A DNA stretch of 64,000 nucleotides. Source: an uncultured Collinsella sp. Its GTDB lineage: Bacteria > Actinomycetota > Coriobacteriia > Coriobacteriales > Coriobacteriaceae. The translations under genes were made by a program, and so were the position numbers. The stretch spans positions 82,436 to 146,435 of the forward strand of contig CAKUOD010000003.1 in NCBI GenBank assembly GCA_934668695.1, written 5' to 3'. Of the stretch, positions 45,257 through 54,822 are shown piece after piece. The stretch's first letter is position 1. Every line of letters starts with the position of its first letter. The notes beneath the pieces are model-generated. The model saw only the letters and a program-made list of their open reading frames with translations, was not told where the DNA came from and searched no databases.

Positions 45257-48256
45257 ATGGTAAACGATTTGGGCAGTATGGACGACCTCGAGCTGATGCC
45301 GCTGGGCGGTGGCTATATGGTGCGACGCGAACGCTTGATGAATGAGCTTCTCGCCAAGGGCCGAAAGGCCGGCATCGTGGTTCTTTATGCGCCCGACGGG
45401 TTTGGGAAGACCTCGGTGCTGCTGCAGTACACCCATGAGGTTAAATGCGACCCGACGCGAGGCCCCGTGCGGATTATCGAGGCCGATCGCGCCATTGGGC
45501 GCGAGGTGTTTATGCAGCTCGAGGTGGTTACCGAAGAACTCAAAGACAAACCGCACTCCCTTATCGCGATTGATAATGTGCCAAACCTCGATCAGCGCGA
45601 TACCGAAGACCTCATCGACAGGATTCGCGGCCTGCGCGCTATGGGGGTAGGGGTCTTTATCTCCTGCCGTCCTTCAAATCGTCAGCTGATTCATGGGCTG
45701 GGCGATTCGGTTAAGATCAATGCGCAGATGCTCAAGGTGCATGCCTATGAGTATTCGGCGTGGGCATCGGTGTTTTCGATCAGCACATCGCTCGACTTTT
45801 ATCAGCTTACGCAGGGCGTGCCCGAGCTCGTTTCGGCATTGCAGACGGGTCTGTATGGCCAAGGCGACGTAGCCGGTCTGCTCGAAAACGAGATTGTCAA
45901 CGTATATGGCGCGGCACTTGTCGATCTGGCTTCGCTCGACAATAATGCACTGTTTTGCGTGGCATGTCTCATGATTTTGATGGGCGAGGGCAATATCGCA
46001 GAACTCGAGGCTTGCGGGGTGAGGCTATCGATGGTCGACCAGTCCTACTTCGTACGCGACTACCCGATCTTTGGCTTGGACCCCGCCGAGCGGAGTTTTA
46101 CGTGTCTGGGCACGGAGGATAACGGACGCTTGCGCTTGCGTAAGTTGGTGGCCGAGGTTCGCCCCGAACTTGTTCCGAGGGCGGCCCGGATTTTGCTTAA
46201 GGCGGGCCGATGCGATGCGGCGATGGGCCTGGCGGACGCCTTTTTGGACCGTGATGCGGTCCTTGAACTTGCTGGGCAGTATGGGGTCGATCTGGCTCTG
46301 ACGGGGCACGGGGCCGATATCTGCCGAGCAGCGCTGGGCACGATCGATGCCGAGGATCCGGCTCCAGAGCCAACGCCTGCCGAGGCGCTTGGCGTGTATT
46401 TGGCAGCGGTCAGCGTGTCCAATACAAAGCTCGCTCGCTATATGGCATCGGTCATCGAGCGCGGGGGCGAACGAGCGGCCTGCGAAATAGACCCTGTTTC
46501 ATGGAGGGCGGCCCAGACACTGGCGGCTGTTTGCTATGGGGACAACGGGCTTGGGCTTCCTACGAACCTGGCCGTGCCAGAAATTGAGACGTCCCACACC
46601 GCACTCGACATGCTGTCCGCGCATATTGAGGTCAAGCGATGCCTGACCGAGCGGGGAGATGACGGCGGCGTTCTACAGCAGCTCAAAACGAGCAAGGCCT
46701 ACGACTGTGAGCTCGACATCGCGGGGATTGTTATACGGGCCGATAGCATGCTGGTGGAGCTCTTTGACGGGTCGTTTACGGGAACCGACGAGCGCGACGA
46801 CGAGATGGCGGTGGTGCGGGAGGCGCTCGACGTACGTGGGCTTAAGGCGATGGCTATCTGGGTGCGCATGGTGTTGGCGGCACGGCGGCTCCTTTCCGGC
46901 CTGCCGGTAACCGACGACGCGGCGTTCAACGAGCTCGATCGTTTTGCCGTGCGCATGCGCGACAACCAGATTCAGCTGTTTGGCCTGTTGCTAGAAGGCT
47001 GGCAGTCGCTGGCAGAGGGACGGCCGGTTAATGCAAAGTTCCGTGCGGTCCAAGTGCTCAAACTTGCCGAGGAGTCGATTGCGTACATGCGCGATAACGC
47101 ATTGCTGCTGGAGCGCGCGGCATATCTGCGTAACACCTCGATGGTTTCGGTGCGCGAGGAAGCGGAGTTGCTCGATATAAGCCAGACGCAGGTTGGTGGA
47201 GCGGAGGCCTGGATGGTGGCGCTGCATTTGGCCTGCGCGGGGCGAGATAGCGATCTTGCGGCCTGGATGTCCATGAATCGCGCGGGGATTCTGGAGCCAT
47301 CGTATCGGCTCTTTGCGCGCCTTGCCATGCATTGTCTGGGCGAGCCGGCGACCAGGATTCGCAAGAAGCTTCCCGTGCGCGAGCTGTCGCGGTACTCGCT
47401 GCGCGACGATTTGGAAGGGGAGGGCGAGCGCCTGTTCCAGGCCGGCGAGGTTGAAGCCGTTGATACCATTGACCATATCGAGATTCGCATTTTTGGCGCG
47501 TTTCGCGCCGAGCGCGACGGGTTTCCCATCACGGACAAAATGTGGCGCCGCAAGAAGGCGGCGACACTTGCCGAGCGGCTTGCGCTGGGCATGGATGCGC
47601 TCGTCGATCGTGAGACGCTGGCCATGGAGTTGTGGCCCCATGCCGAGTTCAATAGCGCCCGCAACAACCTGTACTCGACGATATCGCGCTTGCGGTCGGC
47701 TTTGGGACCGACGCCGGATGGCAAGTCGTGTGTGCTCATCCAAAATGAATGCATCGGACTCAACGGCGACTACGTCAAGACCGATGTACGGCTGTTTGAC
47801 CAGATAAGCCGCGAGGTTTTGGGAAATCGCACGGGTGCGCGCGGGCCCCATTTAGTTGAGCTGTGCCTTAAGATTGAGCAGCTTTATGCCGGACCGCTGT
47901 ATGTTCCCAATGGCTGTAATCCCACCTACTTTTTGCGTATGCGACGCATTATGCAGTCAAAGTACATCGATTGCATGATTAAGGGGGCCAATGCCGCTCT
48001 AGAAGAAAACGATTTGCAGTCGGCGATTTGGCTGGCGGAGTCGGGGCTTCGACAGGAAACGGCGCGTGAGGATATGGTGCGCTGCGCCATGCGTGTCTAC
48101 AGTGCGGCGGGGCGGCGGCGCGATATCGTCGAGCTATACAGTGGGCATATGCACCATCTGAGGGAGCAGGTCAATGGCGTGCCCGAGCCCGAGACGCGGC
48201 GTCTATACGAGCGCTTGGTGGAGGGGCGGCTCAACCGCGTACTGGTCGAGCGATAA
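45257..48256 (+). CDS. Large SARP/AfsR-like ATPase transcriptional regulator
   Basis: A 999-residue regulator. A P-loop (residues about 45-53, APDGFGKTSVL) and the LIAIDNVP Walker B-like strand mark an N-terminal STAND/MalT-like ATPase. A helical repeat region fills the middle. Near 735-840 (IRIFGAFRAERDG ... MWRRKKAATLAERL) is an OmpR-like SARP winged helix, followed by a bacterial transcriptional activation domain (about 855-990). The order ATPase first, DNA binding last, is inverted relative to AfsR. ATG 45257 has GAGGAG upstream. Target unknown; it stands alone. Confidence 0.85.
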   Translation: MVNDLGSMDDLELMPLGGGYMVRRERLMNELLAKGRKAGIVVLYAPDGFGKTSVLLQYTHEVKCDPTRGPVRIIEADRAIGREVFMQLEVVTEELKDKPHSLIAIDNVPNLDQRDTEDLIDRIRGLRAMGVGVFISCRPSNRQLIHGLGDSVKINAQMLKVHAYEYSAWASVFSISTSLDFYQLTQGVPELVSALQTGLYGQGDVAGLLENEIVNVYGAALVDLASLDNNALFCVACLMILMGEGNIAELEACGVRLSMVDQSYFVRDYPIFGLDPAERSFTCLGTEDNGRLRLRKLVAEVRPELVPRAARILLKAGRCDAAMGLADAFLDRDAVLELAGQYGVDLALTGHGADICRAALGTIDAEDPAPEPTPAEALGVYLAAVSVSNTKLARYMASVIERGGERAACEIDPVSWRAAQTLAAVCYGDNGLGLPTNLAVPEIETSHTALDMLSAHIEVKRCLTERGDDGGVLQQLKTSKAYDCELDIAGIVIRADSMLVELFDGSFTGTDERDDEMAVVREALDVRGLKAMAIWVRMVLAARRLLSGLPVTDDAAFNELDRFAVRMRDNQIQLFGLLLEGWQSLAEGRPVNAKFRAVQVLKLAEESIAYMRDNALLLERAAYLRNTSMVSVREEAELLDISQTQVGGAEAWMVALHLACAGRDSDLAAWMSMNRAGILEPSYRLFARLAMHCLGEPATRIRKKLPVRELSRYSLRDDLEGEGERLFQAGEVEAVDTIDHIEIRIFGAFRAERDGFPITDKMWRRKKAATLAERLALGMDALVDRETLAMELWPHAEFNSARNNLYSTISRLRSALGPTPDGKSCVLIQNECIGLNGDYVKTDVRLFDQISREVLGNRTGARGPHLVELCLKIEQLYAGPLYVPNGCNPTYFLRMRRIMQSKYIDCMIKGANAALEENDLQSAIWLAESGLRQETAREDMVRCAMRVYSAAGRRRDIVELYSGHMHHLREQVNGVPEPETRRLYERLVEGRLNRVLVER

Positions 48257-48288
48257 AAAACGGGCGCCCGAAGTACTTGGGCACCCGT
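48254..48288 (-). terminator. Terminator of yhbY (minus strand)
   Basis: ACGGGCGCCC (48260-48269) and GGGCACCCGT (48279-48288) with one mismatch; read on the minus strand the hairpin is followed by TTTTTT. Confidence 0.88.
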
Positions 48289-48325
48289 AAGCTTGCTATG
48301 TGTTGGATCGCCGGATCATTGGCTC

Positions 48326-48625
48326 TTAGACGAGCTTGATCTTCTCGATGTCCTTGCGCGAGGACTCGCGATACAGCGAGAACTTGCGGCCGATGACCTG
48401 GACGACCTCGGCGTGGCAGCGCTCGGCGAGCTCTTCGGCGGCCTCGCGGGCGGAAAGACTGGAGCCATCGAGCACGGAGCACTTAACGAGCTCGTGCTTC
48501 TCCAGGTAGGCGACCGTCTGCTCGACGGTGCCCTCGTTGACATCGGACTTGCCGATGATGATGGCGGGGTTGAGGTGATGGGCCATGCTGCGAAGCTGCT
48601 TGACCTGGGCTCCTGTCAGTGCCAT
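48326..48625 (-). CDS. yhbY: YhbY/CRM-domain ribosome assembly RNA-binding protein
   Basis: A 99-residue CRM-domain protein that binds RNA during assembly of the large ribosomal subunit. It begins LTGAQVKQLRSMAHHLNP and has the GKSDVNEGTVEQ segment and the loop VIGRKFSLYRES (usual GxxGxxxxLYR motif). It is monocistronic with its own terminator. Confidence 0.94.
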   Translation of the reverse strand: MALTGAQVKQLRSMAHHLNPAIIIGKSDVNEGTVEQTVAYLEKHELVKCSVLDGSSLSAREAAEELAERCHAEVVQVIGRKFSLYRESSRKDIEKIKLV

Positions 48626-48783
48626 GGGTTCTCGCTTTCTATGTATGGGGTGCCCCGCGACGGGGCCTTAATCTACGTGAGCTGTCCCACGATAGCGCAG
48701 GAACGGCGCGGTGTGGAGCGCGTTTGCCCAGTTCAAAAAGAATGCGGATGCCGAGGTGATGGGCAGTGCGGGCTGTAAACGGG

Positions 48784-49671
48784 CTACGAGCGGGATTCAG
48801 AGACCGGTTCCCATGCAATAAACGCCCAACGAACCTTACGGATATGGTCGAGCATATAGCGCCCCTGCGGCACGCCCTTGGAGCCCGGCTCGCCGGCATG
48901 GGGGTTTTCGATCATGTGCTGAGCGATATAGTCGCGCAGGCGGTCGATCTTATCCTCGTTGCCATGCTCGAGCATACGGGAAAAATCCGCCACGCCTGCC
49001 TCAAGGCTATCGAAGGTATCGCGACGAGGCGATTCAAAGTATGTAACCTGCGGCAACGCACCCATCTGAATGAGGATGTTGAAAGCGTACACAAAGCCAT
49101 TGCTGCAGGTAACCGAGGCGCCGATAGCGTTCATCAAGTGCAGATCATAGCGCGGGCTGGAGTTAGCGACCATCGTGACAGCACAACGCCGACGAGCCGT
49201 TCGATCAAGCTTGGCAAGCGCGTCTTTTAGATTGGTCGTCGTAACCGACCGACTGGCAAAGGCAACATCCACCGCTTTCGCGACCGGTCCAACCAAATCC
49301 CAGTCATCATCCCAAGCAAGCTCAAGCGGCGTAATGCGATCCTCGAGCCCATAGTACTCAATGCCAGCATCAAGCGTGCCCAACATGGCAGGGGAAAAAT
49401 CAGCTGCAATCACGGGATGCCCGTCTTGCGCAAGCGGAATAGCAATCGACCCAGCTCCACACCCCATATCGAGCACTGACTCGCCGGGCTCAAGTGCCAA
49501 CAGCTTTATAAAATCCCGAGCATAAGGGGCAGTCTCAAGAGGTCGAAAATGTCGAGCTCGCTTATCCCATTCAAAAGAATCATCAGCCCGATGCCGAGCG
49601 GCCTGCAGACGCATCCATTCGCCATTCCAATCCGCAGCAAGCAGCTCAGAACGAATCTCCCCATCAACCAC
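48784..49671 (-). CDS. SAM-dependent methyltransferase
   Basis: A 295-residue class I methyltransferase with motif I VLDMGCGAGSIAIPLA (about 85-100) and VIAADFSPAML next to it. No substrate-specific domain is recognised. The GTG at 49671 is preferred because GGAGG lies 7 bases before it; longer frames would run through the terminator at 49691. The closest-looking relatives are small-molecule methyltransferases of the ubiE/type 11 kind, so the substrate is open. Confidence 0.85.
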   Translation of the reverse strand: MVDGEIRSELLAADWNGEWMRLQAARHRADDSFEWDKRARHFRPLETAPYARDFIKLLALEPGESVLDMGCGAGSIAIPLAQDGHPVIAADFSPAMLGTLDAGIEYYGLEDRITPLELAWDDDWDLVGPVAKAVDVAFASRSVTTTNLKDALAKLDRTARRRCAVTMVANSSPRYDLHLMNAIGASVTCSNGFVYAFNILIQMGALPQVTYFESPRRDTFDSLEAGVADFSRMLEHGNEDKIDRLRDYIAQHMIENPHAGEPGSKGVPQGRYMLDHIRKVRWAFIAWEPVSESRS

Positions 49672-49690
49672 GGGCCAACCTCCTAGCAAC

Positions 49691-49722
49691 AAAAAAGCGA
49701 CTCCTCCCAAAAGAAGAGCCGC
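49691..49722 (-). terminator. Terminator after the UPF0210 gene (minus strand)
   Basis: On the minus strand GCGGCTC (49722-49716) pairs with GAGTCGC (49703-49697) with one G.T pair, followed by TTTTTT (49696-49691). It would end the UPF0210 transcript after the structured element at 49839-49976. Confidence 0.7.
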
Positions 49723-49838
49723 AACCAGCATATATCAGAAAAAGAACCGCTCCAACGCCAAACCGCCACACCAACTAAGGCGGGCAGAAGCGAAGCGACT
49801 GCCACTGAGCCAGAACCCAGCCAAGGTTGAGATGTGCG

Positions 49839-49976
49839 GGAGCCCCGCCGCCGGGCGGCAGACATATAAGGTCGATCGCGAGTTCCGCACGAGCCGGAGA
49901 GCACTTAATGTGCTCTCCGTGCGAGTCAGGACTGTCCGAGCAGGCGACCTTATATATTTGCCCTCCCCGGGGCTCC
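49839..49976 (-). ncRNA. Conserved structured 3'-UTR element, copy B
   Basis: A 138-nt element on the minus strand, 16 bases after the UPF0210 stop. Outer stem GGAGCCCC/GGGGCTCC at its ends, and ATATAAGGTCG/CGACCTTATAT further in. Core left TCGGACAG and CCTGACTC (49939-49923), central 10-bp hairpin CGGAGAGCAC/GTGCTCTCCG (49895-49919), core right TCGTGCGGAACTC (49892-49880). Core letters match copy A at 29944, while the stems differ but still pair. Confidence 0.75.
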
Positions 49977-49992
49977 TCGCCCGAACCCTCAG

Positions 49993-51357
49993 CTAGTTCT
50001 TCAGCGAGTTCAGCGGTGCCGGGAAGCGTCCACCACGGTGGGCAAGCACGGTGCCGGCGTTGGGGTTCACCGGCATGATGGGCGCACGGCCGAACAGGCC
50101 GCCGTACTCGACGCAGTCACCCACGCCCTTGCCGATGGCAGGAATCACGCGGACGGCCGTGGTCTTGTTGTTGATGACGCCGATGGCCATCTCGTCGGCG
50201 ATGATGCCGGCGATGGTCTCGACCGGGGTGTCGCCGGGGATGGCGATCATGTCCAGGCCAACGGAGCACACGCAGGTCATGGCCTCGAGCTTCTCGAGCG
50301 AAAGCGCACCGGCCTCGACGGCGGCGATCATGCCGGCGTCCTCGGACACGGGGATAAAGGCGCCGGAGAGACCGCCCACGCTGGAGCTGGCCATGACGCC
50401 GCCCTTCTTGACGGCATCGTTGAGCATGGCGAGCGCGCAGGTCGTGCCCGGGCCGCCGCAGGTGCCCACGCCGATGATCTCGAGGATGCGTGCGACGGAG
50501 TCGCCGATGGCAGGCGTGGGAGCCAGCGACAGGTCGACAATGCCCTTCTCGACACCCAGACGATGGGCGGCCTCGCGGCTCATGAGCTCGCCGGCACGGG
50601 TGATCTTAAAGGCGGTCTGCTTAATCTTCTCGGCGACTTCCATCATCGAGGCGGAATCGGGCAGCGTCTCCAGGGCTGCGGCCATAACGCCGGGGCCCGA
50701 GACGCCTACGTTGATGACGGCGTCGGCCTCGCCACCGCCGTGGACGGCGCCCGCCATAAACGGGGAGTCCTCGACCATGTTGGCAAAGCAGACAAACTTG
50801 GAAGCGCCGACGGAATCCTGGTCGGCCGTGAGTTTAGCGGCATCGATGATGGTCTGGGCGGCCATGAGCACGGCATCCATGTTGATACCGGCGCGCAGGC
50901 TGGCGACGTTGACGCTGGAGCAGACGCGGCTCGTGGTGGCGAGCGCCTGGGGGATGGACTGGATAACGCGGCGATCGGCGTCGCCGATGCCCTTCTGGAC
51001 GAGTGCGGAGAAGCCGCCCAGGTAATCGATGCCGAGTGTCTCGGCCGCGCGGTCGAGGGCGTGCGCGATGGGGGTGAGGTCCTCATCCTTGCAGCACGCG
51101 GCGATCTGCGCCACCGGGGTGACGGAAACGCGCTTGTTGACGATGGGGATACCGTACTCGCGCTCGAGGTTCTCGGCGGTCTCGACCAGATGCTCAGCCG
51201 TGTGCGTCACGTGGTCGTAGATCTTCGTGCACATGCGGTCGAGGTTCTCGTCGCCGCAACCCATGAGCGAAACACCCATGGTGATGGTCCTGATGTCGAG
51301 GTTCTGCTCCTCAACCATGCCGCGGGTTTCCGCGATTTCTGCAGGCGTGATCGCCAT
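49993..51357 (-). CDS. UPF0210 (DUF711/PFL-like) family protein
   Basis: A 454-residue cytoplasmic protein of the DUF711/UPF0210 family, structurally related to the pyruvate formate-lyase fold but lacking a known reaction. Characteristic stretches are [35 protein letters not shown] and [19 protein letters not shown] 51357 is chosen because of TAGGAG upstream. In many bacteria an ACT-domain gene precedes this one; none does here. Its 3' untranslated region carries element B. Confidence 0.9.
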   Translation of the reverse strand: MAITPAEIAETRGMVEEQNLDIRTITMGVSLMGCGDENLDRMCTKIYDHVTHTAEHLVETAENLEREYGIPIVNKRVSVTPVAQIAACCKDEDLTPIAHALDRAAETLGIDYLGGFSALVQKGIGDADRRVIQSIPQALATTSRVCSSVNVASLRAGINMDAVLMAAQTIIDAAKLTADQDSVGASKFVCFANMVEDSPFMAGAVHGGGEADAVINVGVSGPGVMAAALETLPDSASMMEVAEKIKQTAFKITRAGELMSREAAHRLGVEKGIVDLSLAPTPAIGDSVARILEIIGVGTCGGPGTTCALAMLNDAVKKGGVMASSSVGGLSGAFIPVSEDAGMIAAVEAGALSLEKLEAMTCVCSVGLDMIAIPGDTPVETIAGIIADEMAIGVINNKTTAVRVIPAIGKGVGDCVEYGGLFGRAPIMPVNPNAGTVLAHRGGRFPAPLNSLKN

Positions 51358-51403
51358 CCTTGCGCTCCTATCTGCCAAAACGAGCATAGTCTTATCTATT
51401 CTA

Positions 51404-51443
51404 ACGTGCCGCACGTGCCAAGTGGCGCGTGCGGCACGTTTTA
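51404..51443. terminator. Hairpin between metH and the UPF0210 gene
   Basis: ACGTGCCGCACGTGCC (51404-51419) and GGCGCGTGCGGCACGT (51424-51439) with one mismatch and loop AAGT; TTTT follows on the plus strand, and only TTAG on the minus strand, where the genes lie. It probably separates the two minus-strand transcripts. Confidence 0.7.
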
Positions 51444-51465
51444 GTGCTCGGTTGTTTCCGTTGTG

Positions 51466-54024
51466 TTACTGCCCAAAGACCTCTTCGGCAATGCGCGCGC
51501 TTTCGGCGGCATCCTTGGCGTAGTAGTCCGCGCCGATCTGCTTGGCGTATTCGGGGGTGAGCACGGCGCCGCCTACGATAATCTTGACGCCCGGAACCTC
51601 GGCATGGAGCAGCTTGATGGTCTCCTCCATGGCGACGACGGTGGTGGTCATAAGCGCCGAGAGGCCGACGAGTTTGATATCGCGCTCCTTGACGGTCTTG
51701 AGTACCTCCTGCGGATCGACATCGCGGCCCAGGTCAAAGACGGTGTAGCCGTAGTTGTCGAGCAGCATTTTGACGATGTTCTTGCCAATATCGTGGATGT
51801 CGCCCTTGACGGTGGCCACGCAGATCTTGCCCTTGTCGGCGATCTCGCCGGCGGGCATCAGGCGCTTGATGGTGTCGAAGCCCACGCGTGCGGCTTCGGC
51901 CGAGGCCATAAGCTGAGGCAAGAAGAACTTGCCCTGGTCAAAGAGGACGCCAACTTCGTCGAGGGCGGGGATAAAGTGATTGTTGATGAGGTCCATGGCG
52001 TCGTGGTCTGCCAGCAGACGCTCGGTCTCGGCAGCGATCTCGCCTTTGCGGCCCGAGACGACCATGCGACGAATCGGGTCGTCGTTGCCGTCGGTGCCGG
52101 CGGTGCCAGCAGCGGGCGCGGCGTCGGTCGATGCGGTCTGAGCCGCCGCCGGGTTGGCGGCGATCTTATACGGATCGGTCCAGCCGGCATAGCGCTCGAT
52201 GTATCCGGTCGAGCCCTCGTCCTCAACGCTCAGGACGCGATAGCTGTAGACGGTATCCATAAAACGCTTGGAGCCCGGGTTCATGATGGGGGCGTCCAGA
52301 CCCGCGCCAAAAGCGGCGGCCAAAAAGACCGAACCCAGCAGCGGGCGAGCGGGCAGGCCAAAGCTGATGTTCGACACGCCGAGCGCGCATTTGACGCCCA
52401 GGCGCTCCTTGCACAGGGACATGGCGCGCAGGATCTGCTCGGCCTGGCGTTGATTGGTCGAGGCGGTCATGACCAGGCAGTCGATGAGGATGCGGTCCGG
52501 GCCAATGCCGTAGCGGGCGGCCTCGGCCACGATGCGCTCGGCGATGGCGAAGCGGGCCTCGGCGGTATCGGGGATGCCGCCTTCGTCGAGCGTAAGGCCG
52601 ACGACGTTGGTGCCGTAGTGGGCGACCAGTGGAAAGATCTCATCCATGATCTGCTGTTTGCCATTGACCGAGTTGATGATGGGCTTGCCGGCGTAGCGGC
52701 GCACGGCTGCCTCGACGGCTGCGGGGTCGGTGGAGTCGATCTGCAGCGGCAGCAGCGTGGAGCCCTGGAGCTGCTCGGTCGCCTGTTGGATGATCTTGAC
52801 CTCGTCGATCTCGGGCAGGCCCACGTTGACGTCCAGGATGTCGGCGCCCTGCTCCTGCTGGCTGATGCCCTGGCTCACGACGTAGTCAAGGTCACCGTCG
52901 CGCAGGGCTTGCTGCAGGCGCTTTTTGCCGGTGGGATTGATGCGCTCGCCGATGACGGCGATCTTGTGACCGTCACAGGGAAGGTCCACGACCGTCTGGG
53001 CGCTCGTGACCGACATGCTGGGCTTGCGGTGGTGCGGGCTGGGCGTGTGGTTATCGATAAGCGTGCGCAAGGCGGCCATGTGCGCCGGCGTGGTGCCGCA
53101 GCAGCCGCCCACGACGCTCACGCCGTCCTCAATCATGCCGGCGACGGCCTCGGCGTATTCGGGTGCCTGGATGTCAAAGACGGTATTGCCGTCATCGTCC
53201 ACGCGGGGCAGTCCCGCATTGGCCTGCACCATAACGGGCTTGTCGGTGACGGTGAGCATGCGAGCGGCGAGTCCTCGGAGCTCGGCCGGGCCCTGGCTGC
53301 AGTTGATGCCCAAAACGTCGGCGCCGATGGCGTCGAGGGTGATGGCGGCGACCTCGGGGCTCGTGCCCAAGAAGGTGCGGCCGTCTTCCTCAAAGGTCAT
53401 GGTGGCAAAGACGGGCAGGTCGGAGTTCTCGCGGCAGGCGAGGACCGCCGCCTTGATCTCGGCAAGGTCAGTCATGGTCTCGATAATAAAGAGGTCCACG
53501 CCCGCATCGACGCCGGCACGCACTTCCTCGGCAAAGAGGTCATAGGCCTCGTCAAAGCTGAGGGTGCCTAAGGGACGAAGCAACGCGCCGATGGGGCCGA
53601 TGTCACCGGCGACGTAGCGGGCGCCGGCCTCGCGGGCACAGGCGACGGCCGCGGCAAAGACGTCTGCCACGGTGGCGGCACCGTCGAGCTTGTGGGCGTT
53701 GGCGCCAAAGGTATTGGCGGTGATCACGTCGCAGCCAGCCTCGACGTACTGGCGCTGAATGTCGGTAATGACCTGGGGCTCCTCAAAGTTGAGCAGCTCG
53801 GGCAGGGCTCCGGCCTTCATGCCGGCCGCCTGCAGCATGGTGCCCATGCCGCCGTCGAACAGCAGATGCCCCGTGCCCTCGATGGCGGCGCGCAGGCGAT
53901 CGTCCTTAATGCGAAGGTCGTCGATTGTGCGCGTCTTGTACGTGGCACCGTTGCGACGTGCGGCATCAACGGGTGCCGCCAATGCAGTGCCGTCAGAATC
54001 ATGAGTGATAAGCGGAGTAAACAT
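51466..54024 (-). CDS. metH: Cobalamin-dependent methionine synthase MetH without reactivation domain
   Basis: An 852-residue methionine synthase. Domains: homocysteine-binding barrel (about 45-330; zinc cysteines in GINCSQGP and GGCCGTTP), pterin-binding (methyltetrahydrofolate) barrel (about 350-600), and cobalamin-binding cap and Rossmann region (about 635-850; VKGDIHDIGKNI with the cobalt-ligand histidine). The C-terminal AdoMet reactivation domain of roughly 1200-residue MetH is absent. The gene just upstream in the operon encodes a protein resembling it. ATG 54024 follows TAGGAG; the first 35 residues are extra. Confidence 0.95.
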   Translation of the reverse strand: MFTPLITHDSDGTALAAPVDAARRNGATYKTRTIDDLRIKDDRLRAAIEGTGHLLFDGGMGTMLQAAGMKAGALPELLNFEEPQVITDIQRQYVEAGCDVITANTFGANAHKLDGAATVADVFAAAVACAREAGARYVAGDIGPIGALLRPLGTLSFDEAYDLFAEEVRAGVDAGVDLFIIETMTDLAEIKAAVLACRENSDLPVFATMTFEEDGRTFLGTSPEVAAITLDAIGADVLGINCSQGPAELRGLAARMLTVTDKPVMVQANAGLPRVDDDGNTVFDIQAPEYAEAVAGMIEDGVSVVGGCCGTTPAHMAALRTLIDNHTPSPHHRKPSMSVTSAQTVVDLPCDGHKIAVIGERINPTGKKRLQQALRDGDLDYVVSQGISQQEQGADILDVNVGLPEIDEVKIIQQATEQLQGSTLLPLQIDSTDPAAVEAAVRRYAGKPIINSVNGKQQIMDEIFPLVAHYGTNVVGLTLDEGGIPDTAEARFAIAERIVAEAARYGIGPDRILIDCLVMTASTNQRQAEQILRAMSLCKERLGVKCALGVSNISFGLPARPLLGSVFLAAAFGAGLDAPIMNPGSKRFMDTVYSYRVLSVEDEGSTGYIERYAGWTDPYKIAANPAAAQTASTDAAPAAGTAGTDGNDDPIRRMVVSGRKGEIAAETERLLADHDAMDLINNHFIPALDEVGVLFDQGKFFLPQLMASAEAARVGFDTIKRLMPAGEIADKGKICVATVKGDIHDIGKNIVKMLLDNYGYTVFDLGRDVDPQEVLKTVKERDIKLVGLSALMTTTVVAMEETIKLLHAEVPGVKIIVGGAVLTPEYAKQIGADYYAKDAAESARIAEEVFGQ

Positions 54025-54033
54025 CGAGGGCTC

Positions 54034-54822
54034 CTAATGGCTGGAATAGCAGGTGGTGTGGGCGGCGCGGAAGCGACAGTGCTCGCGCATGCGGCAGATA
54101 TTGCAGGTGGGGCGGCTCTGGGCGTCGTGGACCTCGCCGTCGAACAGACCGATCACCGCGGTTACGCTCTTGGTGGGCATGAGCAGGCTGGTGGGCGTGA
54201 TGGTAAGCCCGATGAGCCGCGTGGCGTTGAGCGCGTCCACGATTGAGCGCTGTGCCGTAAGCGGGCAGTCGCCGTAGCCGGGACTGAAGCGCCAGTTACC
54301 GGCGAGTCCGTGTGCGGCGGCCGCAGCCTTAACCTGCTGGTCCATCTGCTCAACGGCGGCTTCTACATAGGCAGAGCATGCGGCGTCGAGCACGGCTCCC
54401 TCCAGGGGATGTTGGGCTCCCGTGGTGCGCAGGCGACGCTCGGCGTCCATGCCGAGGGTGCATGCCATGAGTGCGGCAAAGCGGGCGTCCTTAAGATGTC
54501 GATAGATATCGCGACCGCGCAGCTCAACGTTGGTGCCGACCAAGCGAATGCAAGGCTCACTTTGTTCGTCCACGCCCGTGGCATCGACGGCAAACACGCG
54601 GCGCACGCCACGGGGCTCAATGTCCAGTTCCAGACGTTCAACGACAAGCTCAATACGTCGTGACAGTTCGGGCTCAATCTGCTGACCGCCGTAACCAAGA
54701 TACCGCAGCATCTCGGCACGGTCGACACGGGGATGGTGCGCAGCATCGACACGGTAAAGCGCCGGCGACGCAAGGTCGGCCGGCACTTCGACAGCGGTTG
54801 TATCGATGTGCGGTTTTTCCAT
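54034..54822 (-). CDS. Methionine synthase reactivation-domain protein
   Basis: A 262-residue protein resembling the C-terminal AdoMet-binding (Met_synt_B12) domain of MetH, here free-standing. The central part FSPGYGDCPL and the C-terminal CNICRMREHC are notable; the latter is a cysteine cluster not needed in classical MetH and may bind iron-sulfur or metal. It probably restores oxidised cob(II)alamin of the neighbouring MetH. ATG 54822 overlaps the metF stop by one base, and metH follows after 9 bases. An alternative is that this protein has an extra redox role. Confidence 0.85.
   Translation of the reverse strand: MEKPHIDTTAVEVPADLASPALYRVDAAHHPRVDRAEMLRYLGYGGQQIEPELSRRIELVVERLELDIEPRGVRRVFAVDATGVDEQSEPCIRLVGTNVELRGRDIYRHLKDARFAALMACTLGMDAERRLRTTGAQHPLEGAVLDAACSAYVEAAVEQMDQQVKAAAAAHGLAGNWRFSPGYGDCPLTAQRSIVDALNATRLIGLTITPTSLLMPTKSVTAVIGLFDGEVHDAQSRPTCNICRMREHCRFRAAHTTCYSSH

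Noticed and set aside
45060..45263. 67-codon ORF before the SARP-type regulator
   Set aside because: No Shine-Dalgarno site, no recognisable protein features, and it overlaps the start of the regulator.
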